Both the position numbers and the translations under genes were made by a program. From Hymenobacter cellulosivorans (GTDB lineage: Bacteria > Bacteroidota > Bacteroidia > Cytophagales > Hymenobacteraceae), in the NCBI RefSeq assembly GCF_022919135.1, contig NZ_CP095049.1:930001-994000 (forward strand): a stretch of 64,000 nucleotides of DNA, written 5' to 3'. A model generated the notes under the pieces. The model saw only the letters and a program-made list of their open reading frames with translations. It had not been told where the DNA came from and did no database searches. Shown piece by piece: positions 35,053 to 43,785 of the stretch (position 1 is its first letter; every line of letters begins with the position of its first letter).

Positions 35053-36561
35053 TTAGCGCTCCAGCTTGGCCCCGGGGTCCACCGTGACGCGGGCGGGCGT
35101 ATTGGATACGGCCCAGCCGGTGGCGTACATCCAGCGCGTCATGCGGGCCAGCTTGGTGATGTCGATGCGCGAGGCCTCGTCGCGGGGCGTGTGATAGTCG
35201 GGGTGGAGCAAGGTGGTGAAAAACAGGCCCGGAATACCCGCTCGCACGTAGGGCACATGGTCGCTGCGGAAGAACCAGCCCTCGGGGTGGTCGGGGCTGT
35301 CCCAGGAAGTGTCGAGGCTAAACTTAGTGAACTGCTGGTTGGCTTTGAGCGCCATATCCACCAGGGGTGTGGAATTGCGGTGGGGACCGGTAGAGCCCAG
35401 CAGTGCCGCCGAATCAGGAGCATTGCGCCCGATCATGTCGCCATTGAGCACGGCCACGATGGACGACTTGGCGACGGTTGGATTTTCGGCATAGTAGCGG
35501 GAGCCCAGCAGGCCGCGCTCCTCGGCACCGTGCCACACAAACAGCGCCGAACGTTGGCCCGGCCGCTTTTTCCAGGCCCGCCCGATGGCCAGCATGGCTA
35601 CGCTCACCGTGGCATTATCGTCGGCCCCGTTCCAGATAGAGTCGCCAGCCACGGGCGTGCCGATACCGTCGTGGTCGTGGTGGCCGCTAAAAAGCACGTT
35701 TTCCTTGGCCTGCGCCAGATCAGCGCCGGGTGCCCGGGCAATAACATTGACCGACGGATACTCGAAGGTTTCCATTCCGAGGTCGGCCTTAAGCGTGGCG
35801 GTACCCAGCTGAAAGTACTCCTGGGCGGCCTGCCGCAGCAAAATGACCGGCGCGGCGGGCGTAGCGACGGGCATGGAGGGGAGTTGGTAGAGGCCATCCT
35901 GGTAGCGGTGACCCACAAAGCCCAACTGAGGCTCGGCCGTGGCGTTGGCAACCAGCAAAATAGCCGCAACCCCCTTGGTTCGCAGCGCCGCGCTTTGCTT
36001 GCTTAGGGCCGCCAAGATGTAGCGGTAGCCCCACAAGCTCATCTTGGGCGCCGGCAGCGGTACCGGCGACAACAGCTTCATGGCTACTACCTTGCCCCGC
36101 AGGTTGCGGCCCGTGGTATCGGCCATGCTGTTGAGCCATACCACCGGCGCGTTGAGGTGGGCTTCCACCGGGGCCGTTACCCAGGCATCCTGCCACAGGC
36201 GCAGCGGCTGGCCGTTGAGCTGAATGCGGGTGTCGGCGGAAACGGTGGTGCGGCGCAGCTGATAAAACTGGAAGTAGGTGCCGTTGTCGCCGGCCGGTTC
36301 TAGGCCAATCTTGCGGGCCCGCTCGGCTACCCACACGGCGGCACGCAGCTCGTCGGGAGTGCCGGCGCGGCGGCCCCGCAGACTGTCGCTGGCCAGCTCA
36401 AACAGGTCCTGACGCAACTCGCCCTCCTTGATGGTAGCAAAGGCGGGCGGCGCGGTGGCGGCAATGGGCCGGCGGGCACAGCTGGCAGCCAAGCCCCCAA
36501 CCAGCAACAGGCCAACCAAGGATTGCACAAGAGAAGCCAGCGGCGAGGAGAGTTTTTTCAC
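35053..36561 (-). CDS. M28-family zinc aminopeptidase lipoprotein
   Basis: 502 residues; GTG start giving MKKLSSPL and a signal with lipobox AASC (about residue 28). A PA-type insert lies near 130-250. The metal-binding residues of M28 peptidases are in place: His/Asp in SGHHDHDG, Asp in NGADDNATVS, the Glu pair in HGAEERG, Asp in LNGDMIGR and His in FRSDHVPY. It probably removes N-terminal amino acids from peptides outside the cytoplasm. The gene stands alone, with hairpin downstream and a 336-bp gap upstream. Confidence 0.9.
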   Translation of the reverse strand: MKKLSSPLASLVQSLVGLLLVGGLAASCARRPIAATAPPAFATIKEGELRQDLFELASDSLRGRRAGTPDELRAAVWVAERARKIGLEPAGDNGTYFQFYQLRRTTVSADTRIQLNGQPLRLWQDAWVTAPVEAHLNAPVVWLNSMADTTGRNLRGKVVAMKLLSPVPLPAPKMSLWGYRYILAALSKQSAALRTKGVAAILLVANATAEPQLGFVGHRYQDGLYQLPSMPVATPAAPVILLRQAAQEYFQLGTATLKADLGMETFEYPSVNVIARAPGADLAQAKENVLFSGHHDHDGIGTPVAGDSIWNGADDNATVSVAMLAIGRAWKKRPGQRSALFVWHGAEERGLLGSRYYAENPTVAKSSIVAVLNGDMIGRNAPDSAALLGSTGPHRNSTPLVDMALKANQQFTKFSLDTSWDSPDHPEGWFFRSDHVPYVRAGIPGLFFTTLLHPDYHTPRDEASRIDITKLARMTRWMYATGWAVSNTPARVTVDPGAKLER

Positions 36562-36897
36562 GGGGCGACAAACGGAGAGGTGAAGCCCGGCACGACGGGC
36601 GGCAGCCGCAAGCTACTACGGCCGCAGCCTTGTACGCAACTCGGCTCCGCATGGGCCATCGGCTGCGCCCACCCGATTTAAGGCATGCACTTATAGTCGA
36701 GGTAACGGCCACTGCGGAGCTTGTCGTCGGCACGGTAACTGGGGAGCAGGAGTAGCTTCGTTCCGCCCACACCCTGCCTAAGTTCGGGATGTAAGCAGCT
36801 TGCCTGCTGAGAGGGCAATCCGCTGAGCGCAAAGGCAAAATAACATATTAGCCATGTAATATACTGTTCGGCTAATAGTTGTTTCTTACTTTTACAC
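36562..36897. other. Intergenic region with possible gene remnant
   Basis: 336 bp between divergent genes. It holds an inverted repeat ATTAGCC / GGCTAAT near the kinase start and, on the minus strand around 36678-36830, a frame with a faint FKBP-like end (see findings). No clear promoter was recognised; TACTTTTA (36887-36894) is one base off the -7 consensus but lacks a -33 partner. Confidence 0.45.
36847..36876. promoter_or_regulatory. Inverted repeat ATTAGCC / GGCTAAT
   Basis: Seven-base arms at 36847-36853 and 36870-36876 with 16 bp between, 22 bp before the ATG of the kinase gene at 36898. Possible operator. Confidence 0.35.
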
Positions 36898-38961
36898 ATG
36901 CGGAAACTACTTCCCATACTATTTTTAGGTTACTGCACGTTGCTTAGCGGGTGGGCGCGGGCGCAAAGTCCGCAGACGGCCGGGTTGCGCACGGCCCTGG
37001 CCCGAGCCTCTCATGACACGACCCGCGTGCTGGTACTGGCCGACCTGAGCGCCTCCTACCGCTATTCCCGCTTCGACTCGGTGCTGTGGTACGCCCGGCA
37101 AGGACTGCAGCTGGCCCGCCGCATTGGTTACGCTAAAGGTGAAGGCCGCTGTCTGTCGCGCCTGGGCATTCTGATGAGTGAGCGGGGCAACCTGCCCCAA
37201 GCCTTGCGCATCGATTTGCAAGCCCTGCAACTCCACGAGCAAAGCCACGACCCGGAAGCCACGGCGCGCACTCTCAACCAGATGGGCCTGCTCTACCACG
37301 CCCTGGAAGACTACCGCCCGGCCCTGTCATATTATTTCCGGGCTAAAAGGATTTACGAGCAAGGATTCGGCGACGATTCCCAGCTGATTAGCGTGCTGAC
37401 CAACCTGGGCGCCAGCTACGAGGGTCGCCGCCAACTCGACTCGGCCCAGTACTTCCTGAACCGTGCCTACGACCTTACGCGCCGCTCCCAAACCGTGCAC
37501 CAGAGCTGCTGGGGCACCCCCTTGCCCTACGTGCTGCGGGAGCTGGGCCTGTTACGCGCCTCGCTCGGCCAGCCCGCTGAGGCCCTGACCTACTACCGGC
37601 GTAGCGCCCAGGCCTCGTTTCCGGAAAATGACCGGCGCAGCGCCTGCCGGGCCTATCAATACATGGCCGAGCTGTACCACAGCCGTCAGCAACTCGATTC
37701 GAGCGTGTACTACGCCCGTAAGTCCTTGGTGCTGGCCCAGTCGCTGCCGTTTATCATCGGGGTGGTGCACACCAGCCAACTGCTCACCGAAGCATTCCAG
37801 GCCCGGCAGCGCACCGACAGTACGCTCAAGTACATGCACATTATGCTGCAGGCCGAAGACAGCTTGTATAATCCGCAGCGCATCAAGCAGCTCGATGCCA
37901 TCGGGTTTGCCGAGCAGCAGCGCCTGCGGGAACTGGAGCTGGAACGCACCCAGTTCGAGGCCCGCAACCGGCTCTATATTCTGGCCGGCGTGCTGGGTAG
38001 CCTGATTTTGCTTGCCCTGCTTTTGTGGCGTAACAACCGCCTGCAGCAGCGCGCGAATGCCCGGTTATCGGAGCTCAATGAGGAAATTACCAGTCAGCGC
38101 GACAGTCTGGGCCGGATGCTGCACGAGCTCAAAATCACCCAGAGCCAGCTGGTGCTGCGCGAGAAAATGGCGTCTTTGGGCGAGTTGATGGCCGGCGTGG
38201 CCCACGAGATTCAGACACCCGTCAACAGCATGCGCGACCTGGCCGGCGTCAGCGCCGACGTGGTGGAGAGCCTGCGCCGGGAGCTGGTCAGGCCCGATGC
38301 AGTAGCCGAGCCCGACACGGTAGCCGATAACCTACAGACGCTGAGCCAGTACCAGCAGAGCATTGTGCGCTCCAGCCAGCGGGCAGCATCCATCGTGACT
38401 GGCATGCTGGAATACTCGAGCACCAGCCCTGGCCCCCTGCAGGCCACCGACGTCAACGCCTTCGTGGAGGACTACCTGCGCCTGACCTACCACGACACCC
38501 GGGCCAAAAACCGCTCTTTCTACGCGGCCCTGCTACCCACGCTCGACCCGACCGTGGGCAACCTTTCCATCATCCGTCACGACCTGGGCCGGGCACTGAT
38601 CAGCTTGTTTACCAACGCTTTTCACTCCGTGCAGCAGCGCCAATTGCTTTACCAGGAAGGCTACATCCCGCAGGTGGCCGTAAGCACGCGCAAGGTGGGC
38701 TGCTACATCGAAATCCGGGTGCGCGACAATGGCCTGGGCATTCCGCCCAAGCTGCTGCCCAAGGTATTTGAGCGGTTCTTCACGACCCAAGCTCCCGAAG
38801 TCGGCTCTAGCCTGGGGCTGGCTTTAAGCTACGACTTGATAACTAAAGGGCACGGCGGAACTCTCACGGTAGAAAGCCAGGAAGGCGAGTACACCGAGTT
38901 TGTCGTCACCCTGCCTCTGACGGCCCAGCCCAGCCTCGCGGTCCCGGCCGCCGCGGGCTAG
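36898..38961 (+). CDS. TPR-containing sensor histidine kinase
   Basis: 687 residues; signal peptide (1-22), about six TPR-type helical repeats (30-340) outside the membrane, one transmembrane helix (about 357-378), a coiled coil, a HisKA domain with GVAHEIQTPVN (His near 436), and HATPase_c with DNGLGI and GSSLGLALSYDLI. Kinases of this type are common in Bacteroidota, where the TPR part probably binds a protein or peptide partner. The H-box differs from the usual HELRTPL form but matches the HEIQxPxN group. No response regulator lies next to it. Confidence 0.88.
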   Translation: MRKLLPILFLGYCTLLSGWARAQSPQTAGLRTALARASHDTTRVLVLADLSASYRYSRFDSVLWYARQGLQLARRIGYAKGEGRCLSRLGILMSERGNLPQALRIDLQALQLHEQSHDPEATARTLNQMGLLYHALEDYRPALSYYFRAKRIYEQGFGDDSQLISVLTNLGASYEGRRQLDSAQYFLNRAYDLTRRSQTVHQSCWGTPLPYVLRELGLLRASLGQPAEALTYYRRSAQASFPENDRRSACRAYQYMAELYHSRQQLDSSVYYARKSLVLAQSLPFIIGVVHTSQLLTEAFQARQRTDSTLKYMHIMLQAEDSLYNPQRIKQLDAIGFAEQQRLRELELERTQFEARNRLYILAGVLGSLILLALLLWRNNRLQQRANARLSELNEEITSQRDSLGRMLHELKITQSQLVLREKMASLGELMAGVAHEIQTPVNSMRDLAGVSADVVESLRRELVRPDAVAEPDTVADNLQTLSQYQQSIVRSSQRAASIVTGMLEYSSTSPGPLQATDVNAFVEDYLRLTYHDTRAKNRSFYAALLPTLDPTVGNLSIIRHDLGRALISLFTNAFHSVQQRQLLYQEGYIPQVAVSTRKVGCYIEIRVRDNGLGIPPKLLPKVFERFFTTQAPEVGSSLGLALSYDLITKGHGGTLTVESQEGEYTEFVVTLPLTAQPSLAVPAAAG

Positions 38962-38970
38962 AGGCGGGTT

Positions 38971-39492
38971 CTAGAGCTCTTTTTCCAAAACCAGCAGCTC
39001 CAGCGGCTGGCGCGGAATGCCGAATCTGGGGTTGTCGGGGAAGGGTACGGTGGCGCCGGTGCGGTGGTAGCCCTGCCGCTCGTACCAGGCCAGCAGCTCA
39101 TGCCGCACCGATATTACCGTGATTTTCATGCGGGTGCACCCCTGGGCGCGGGCGTAGTCGTCGGCGGCCCCGAGCAGGTATTTGCCAATGCCTCCACCCT
39201 GCCGCGTGGCGTCCACCGAGAGCATGCCCAGATACATGGTTGCTTCTTGCCGCTGCAGATACACCGAGCCCACCAGCTCCCCGGCAGAATTGCGAGCCAT
39301 GAGCAGCGTGGCCGCCTCAGCCCTGAGCAGTTCCAGCAACGATTCGGCGTCGATGCGCGGGCCGTCGAGCAGGTGGGCTTCGGTGGTCCAGCCCTGCCGG
39401 GAGGTTTCGCCGCGGTACACGCTGTTGACGAAAGCCACCAGGGCGGACACGTCGGCGGCCGTGGCCGGAGCAAGGGTAAGAGTCGGGTTCAT
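38971..39492 (-). CDS. GNAT-family N-acetyltransferase
   Basis: 173 residues with a single acetyltransferase fold: the acetyl-CoA-binding region reads VDATRQGGGIGKYLLGAA (about 98-115, the R/Q-x-x-G-x-G/A motif), and the C-terminal part reads ISVRHELLAWYERQGYHRTG. Substrate unknown. TACTTTTG (39504-39497, minus) matches the -7 consensus exactly and lies only 4 bp before the ATG, so a leaderless transcript is possible, although no TTG partner is seen. Converges on the kinase gene with a 9-bp gap. Confidence 0.85.
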   Translation of the reverse strand: MNPTLTLAPATAADVSALVAFVNSVYRGETSRQGWTTEAHLLDGPRIDAESLLELLRAEAATLLMARNSAGELVGSVYLQRQEATMYLGMLSVDATRQGGGIGKYLLGAADDYARAQGCTRMKITVISVRHELLAWYERQGYHRTGATVPFPDNPRFGIPRQPLELLVLEKEL

Positions 39493-39559
39493 AGCACAAA
39501 AGTATACCTTGACGGTTGTTGCCTAAACTGCCGCGCATTTTCTGTTTTTCAATTACCTG

Positions 39560-40513
39560 ATGCCTGCTGACCTAGTTCCCGCCATTCGCGTTGCTCACGT
39601 TCAGAAGCAATATGGCCCCCACGTCGTGGTGCAGGACGTGTCGTTTGAGCTGGCGGCCGGCGAAACCCTGGTGCTGCTCGGGCCGAGCGGCTGTGGCAAA
39701 ACGACCCTGCTCAAGATGCTCAACCGCCTGGTGGACCCCGACGCCGGCGTGGTGGAAATCAACGGGCACGACGTGCGCAGCCAGCCGGCGGCCGAGTTGC
39801 GGCGGGGTCTGGGCTACGTGATTCAGCAAGTCGGTTTGCTGCCCCACTACACCGTGGCCGAGAATATTGGGGTGGTACCGCGGCTGCTGGGCCAGACTGA
39901 TGTGCAGGTAGAACAACGTACGGCTGCCTTGCTTGCCCGTCTACACTTGCCGCCCGAACGCTACGCCCGGCAGTATCCGCACCAGCTTTCAGGCGGGCAG
40001 CAGCAGCGCGTGGGGTTGGCCCGGGCCCTGGCCGCTGACCCGCCCATTATCCTGCTCGATGAGCCCTTCGGCGCCCTCGACCCCATCACGCGGGCCAGCA
40101 TCCGGCGCGAGTTTCGGGAGTTGGAGGAACTGCGCCAGAAAACGGTAGTCCTCGTGACCCACGACGTAACCGAAGCCTTCGAATTGGCCGACCGTATTCT
40201 GCTGCTCAACCAGGGCCGGGTGCAGCAGCTGGGTACGCCACGGGAGCTGCTATTGCAGCCCGCCAACGACTTTGTGCGCCAGTTTTTTGCCGCTGAGCGG
40301 CTGGCCCTGCAGCTACGCGTATTCACTCTGACCGACCTGCAGCCTTATCTGGCACCTGCTGCCGTACTGTCCCACTCGGTCACCACAACGGTACACGAAA
40401 CCCTGGAAAACCTGACCAACGGCACCGCGGCCCAGTATCCGTTTGACGTAGCCCACCTTATGGCCGCCTTCGGGCAGGCCGTGCAAGCCGCCGACACTGC
40501 ATGGAAACGCTAA
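39560..40513 (+). CDS. Osmoprotectant-type ABC transporter ATP-binding protein
   Basis: 317 residues: Walker A GPSGCGKTT (about 48-56), Q-loop, signature LSGGQQQRVGLARAL, Walker B IILLDEPFGALD and the switch His in VLVTHDVTEAF. The sequence is of the OpuBA/ProV-like class, but without tandem CBS domains; the tail of about 80 residues shows no known fold. It drives uptake of glycine betaine, choline or a related compound through the fused permease/binding protein encoded next, which overlaps its 3' end by 13 bp. Confidence 0.88.
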   Translation: MPADLVPAIRVAHVQKQYGPHVVVQDVSFELAAGETLVLLGPSGCGKTTLLKMLNRLVDPDAGVVEINGHDVRSQPAAELRRGLGYVIQQVGLLPHYTVAENIGVVPRLLGQTDVQVEQRTAALLARLHLPPERYARQYPHQLSGGQQQRVGLARALAADPPIILLDEPFGALDPITRASIRREFRELEELRQKTVVLVTHDVTEAFELADRILLLNQGRVQQLGTPRELLLQPANDFVRQFFAAERLALQLRVFTLTDLQPYLAPAAVLSHSVTTTVHETLENLTNGTAAQYPFDVAHLMAAFGQAVQAADTAWKR

Positions 40514-42072
40514 CCGAGCTACTCACCTTCTGGCACACCCAGGCCGGCAAGCTGGGCGAGCAAACCTTGCAGCACATTGGCCTCACTGCTGCCTCCTTGC
40601 TGCTGGCCGTACTGCTCGGGGTGCCGCTGGGTTTGCTGCTCACCCGCCGGCCGCGCTGGGCGCCGGCTGTGCTGGGCGTGGCCGGAGCCTTGCAAACCGT
40701 GCCCAGCATTGCCCTGCTCGGCTTTCTGATTCCGCTGCTCGGCATCGGGCCCAAACCTGCCATTTTCGCGCTGTTCCTCTATTCCTTGCTGCCCATCATC
40801 CGCAACACGCTCACCGGTATTCAGAGCGTGAGCCCGGCCGTGGTGGAAGCTGCCCGAGGCCTGGGCCTGACCGACGGGCAAGTGCTGCGTCGGGTGGAAT
40901 TGCCGTTGGCTCTGCCGGTGCTCTTTGCCGGCATCCGCACGGCCACGGTTATCAACGTGGGCGTGGCGACGCTGGCGGCCTACGTAGCGGCCGGTGGCCT
41001 GGGGGAGTTCATTTTCGGCGGCATAGCGTTGAACAATCCGGTCATGATTCTGGCCGGGGCTTTGCCGGCTGCCGCTTTGGCACTGGGCTTCGATGCGGCC
41101 CTGGCGGGTTTGCAGCGCCTGAGTTCCCGGCGGCTGGTGCGTATCGGGGCTGCCTTGCTCATCCTGCTGCCGCTGCTGGGGGGGCTGTATTTGCTACCCC
41201 GCGCCACGGGCAAGCTGCTAGCCGGCTTCAGCCCGGAGTTTGTGGGCCGGGCCGACGGGCTACCGGGGCTGCAAAGTGCTTACCAGCTGCGCCGTCTGCC
41301 CAGCGTGGTGCTAGCCCCGGCCCTGGTGTATGAGGCCGCCCGCCACCAGGATGTCGATTTGATTGACGGCTACTCCACCGACGGCCGCATCCGGGCCTAT
41401 AACCTGCAGGTGCTGCAGGATGACCGGAGGGTGTTCCCGCCCTACTACGCCGCCCCGGTGATTCGCCCGACAGTGCTTCAACAACACCCTGAGCTCAGCG
41501 GCGTACTGGCCCAGTTGGCCGGGCAGATTTCCGACTCGGTGATGACCAACCTCAACTACCGCGTCGACTACCTGCACCAGGAGCCGCGGGCCGTGGCTGA
41601 GGCGTTTCTGCGCCGGCGTGGCCTTTGGCAGGAGCCCCGTCCCCTAGCCGCGGGCGCCCCGGTAGTACGGCTGGGCTCCAAGATTTTTGCCGAGCAATAC
41701 ATCCTGCTCGAAATGTACGCGGCCCTGATCCGGGGCAATACGGGCCTGGCCGTGGAAACCAAAACCGGTCTGGGCGGCACTACCATCTGCTTCGAAGCTT
41801 TGCGCACCGGCGCCATCGATATGTACCCCGAATACACCGGCACGGGCCTGCTAGTGCTGCTCCAGCCCTCTCCTGCGGTACTCGACTCACTCGGGGGACG
41901 GCCATTAGCAGTGTTCGGCTACGTGCAGCAGGAATTCCGTCGGCGCTACGGACTGGAGTGGCTGGCCCCACTGGGTTTCAACAACACTTACGCCCTACTC
42001 ATGCGCCGCCAACAAGCCCGGGAATTAGGCATCAGCTCCATTTCCCAGCTTAGCCGCTACCTGCGGCCGTAG
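40501..42072 (+). CDS. Fused ABC permease and substrate-binding protein (OpuB type)
   Basis: 523 residues. N-terminal half (about 1-235) is a BPD permease with six helices and the EAA-like loop EAARGLGLTDGQVLRRVELP. The C-terminal half (about 245-523) is an OpuAC/GbuC-type substrate-binding domain (VRLGSKIFAEQYILLEMY, GAIDMYPEYTGTGL). This fused form is known in osmoprotectant transporters; it puts the binding domain on the membrane. The start overlaps the ATPase gene, implying translational coupling. Betaine, choline or carnitine are the usual ligands; an exact one cannot be given. Confidence 0.9.
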   Translation: METLTELLTFWHTQAGKLGEQTLQHIGLTAASLLLAVLLGVPLGLLLTRRPRWAPAVLGVAGALQTVPSIALLGFLIPLLGIGPKPAIFALFLYSLLPIIRNTLTGIQSVSPAVVEAARGLGLTDGQVLRRVELPLALPVLFAGIRTATVINVGVATLAAYVAAGGLGEFIFGGIALNNPVMILAGALPAAALALGFDAALAGLQRLSSRRLVRIGAALLILLPLLGGLYLLPRATGKLLAGFSPEFVGRADGLPGLQSAYQLRRLPSVVLAPALVYEAARHQDVDLIDGYSTDGRIRAYNLQVLQDDRRVFPPYYAAPVIRPTVLQQHPELSGVLAQLAGQISDSVMTNLNYRVDYLHQEPRAVAEAFLRRRGLWQEPRPLAAGAPVVRLGSKIFAEQYILLEMYAALIRGNTGLAVETKTGLGGTTICFEALRTGAIDMYPEYTGTGLLVLLQPSPAVLDSLGGRPLAVFGYVQQEFRRRYGLEWLAPLGFNNTYALLMRRQQARELGISSISQLSRYLRP

Positions 42073-42087
42073 CTGCCAGGGTGGGCA

Positions 42088-43326
42088 TTAGGCGGGCTGT
42101 TTCAGAAAAATACGGAACGTGGTGCCCACGCCCAGCTCACTTTCCACCTCAATGCGGCCGCCCTGGGCCTGCACCAGCCGGTTTACCAGAAACAAGCCCA
42201 CGCCGGTACCCTCCCCGGCCTCGGGGTGGAAGCGCCGAAACAAATGAAACAGCTCCGCGCCGTCCCGCTCCAGGTCAATGCCCAGACCGTTGTCCTGCAC
42301 CTCCAGCACGGCCTGATTTTCCACCAGGCTGCTCCGCACCGTAATATGTGGGGGCCGTTCGGGTTGGCGGTACTTCACGGCATTGGCCAGCAGATTCAGC
42401 AGAATAGTGCGCAGACTGGTCCGTACGGTCACTAATTCGGGTAGCGCGTCGAAGTCGGTGTGTACGGTGCCCTGGGCGTCGAGCAGCTGAGGGCGCAGGG
42501 TCTGGAGCACATCGGCGGTGAGGTCGGCCAGCAGCACGGGCTCGGTGTTCTCCTCGCCCGGGGCGCGGTCTACCTGCACCACGGCCGACAAATCGGTGAC
42601 GGTGGTCGTCAGGTCGCGCAGGGATTCGTCGACCAGGCGCAATACCTGGGCTTCGTCGGGGTCGTCGAAGGTGGCGGTACGGCGCAGTTCCTCAAACAAG
42701 CCCCGCAGGTTGTTGATGGGCTGCTTCAAATCGTGGGAAGCGGCGTAGACGAAGTTATCCAGGTCCCGGTTGGTGCGGGCCAATTCCTTGTTGCGGGTTT
42801 CTACTTCCTGGTTGGCCGCCAGCAGCCGGGCGTTGGTGAGCTGTACCTGCTGGCGGGCTTCGGTCAGCTCATCCAGTGACTCGCGCAGTTGTTGATTCAC
42901 GGTTTGCAGCTGACCGTGGTAACGGGCCACATATTGGCGCCACTCGTTTTTCTCAATGGCGTGCAATACTGTTTTGCACAGCAATTCCTGGTCGAAGCGG
43001 CCCTTGACCAGGTAATCCAAAGCACCGGTATTGAGGGCGCGCACGGCCAGTTCCTCGCTGCCGCCGCCCGTAATCATGACCACGCACAGGGTATCGGGTG
43101 GCGTGTGCTGCTTTAAATCCTGGAGCAGGGTCAGGCCGTCGGTATCGAGCAGGTTGTGGTCGAGCAATATACAGTCGGGCCGTTCTCGCCGAAACTGCAT
43201 AATTCCTTCCTCGCCCGAGGTAGCTTCACATATTTCCAACCGCTCATGCCCTATCTGCTTGCCCAGATAGCGCTTATACAACATCCGATCGTGCTCGTTG
43301 TCGTCAACGAGAAGGATTTTTTTCAC
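42088..43326 (-). CDS. REC-histidine kinase of the phytochrome operon
   Basis: 412 residues, GTG start. A receiver domain (1-125) with phospho-acceptor D56 (CILLDHNLL) is followed by a coiled coil (125-190), HisKA with YAASHDLKQPINN (His near 199) and HATPase_c with NLLANAVKYR, DNGLGI and GTGVGLFLVNRL. It has no membrane helix. It lies 12 bp after the small response regulator and is last in the operon with heme oxygenase and phytochrome, so it probably forms part of a light-driven phosphorelay, possibly as a branch that receives and passes on phosphate. Confidence 0.88.
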   Translation of the reverse strand: MKKILLVDDNEHDRMLYKRYLGKQIGHERLEICEATSGEEGIMQFRRERPDCILLDHNLLDTDGLTLLQDLKQHTPPDTLCVVMITGGGSEELAVRALNTGALDYLVKGRFDQELLCKTVLHAIEKNEWRQYVARYHGQLQTVNQQLRESLDELTEARQQVQLTNARLLAANQEVETRNKELARTNRDLDNFVYAASHDLKQPINNLRGLFEELRRTATFDDPDEAQVLRLVDESLRDLTTTVTDLSAVVQVDRAPGEENTEPVLLADLTADVLQTLRPQLLDAQGTVHTDFDALPELVTVRTSLRTILLNLLANAVKYRQPERPPHITVRSSLVENQAVLEVQDNGLGIDLERDGAELFHLFRRFHPEAGEGTGVGLFLVNRLVQAQGGRIEVESELGVGTTFRIFLKQPA

Positions 43327-43338
43327 GCGGGCAATAAC

Positions 43339-43785
43339 CTAGTTGGTCGAAGGTAATTCCGAGGTATTGAGCCAGTAACGCACCAATAGCCGGGTTTTTT
43401 CCTCCAGCGCCGCGTACTCAATGGGTTTAGTCAGATAGCTGTTAGCCCCGAGCCGGTAGCAGTCTTCAATATCGCGGCTGTTGGTCGAGGTACTGAAAAT
43501 AATCACTGGAATTGACTGCAAACGCGGGTCGCGCTTCAGGGTTTCAAGCACTGTGCGGCCGTCGGTGCCGGGCAGGTTCAAATCGAGCAACACGAACACG
43601 GGTAGCTGCGGCGGCCAGCCCTCCCGCTTGCCGTAGCCCTGCAGGTACTCCAGGGCCTGGTCGCCATCCTCGCAGCGCAACAGGGGGTTGGGCAGCGCGT
43701 GCTTGCGGAAAGCCCGGCCCAGCGCCGTGAAGTCTTCTACACTGTCTTCCACCACCAGGATGGGTTTATGAGTTGAGGCTATCAC
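43339..43785 (-). CDS. Single-domain response regulator (Rcp1-like)
   Basis: 148 residues, only a receiver domain: acidic pair near E13/D14, phospho-acceptor D68 (FVLLDLNLPGTDG), Thr/Ser in IIFSTSTNS and Lys in YLTKPIEY. This matches the CheY-like regulators that accompany bacterial and cyanobacterial phytochromes. GTG start at 43785 directly abuts the TAA of the phytochrome gene (43788-43786), so translation is probably coupled. Confidence 0.9.
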   Translation of the reverse strand: MIASTHKPILVVEDSVEDFTALGRAFRKHALPNPLLRCEDGDQALEYLQGYGKREGWPPQLPVFVLLDLNLPGTDGRTVLETLKRDPRLQSIPVIIFSTSTNSRDIEDCYRLGANSYLTKPIEYAALEEKTRLLVRYWLNTSELPSTN

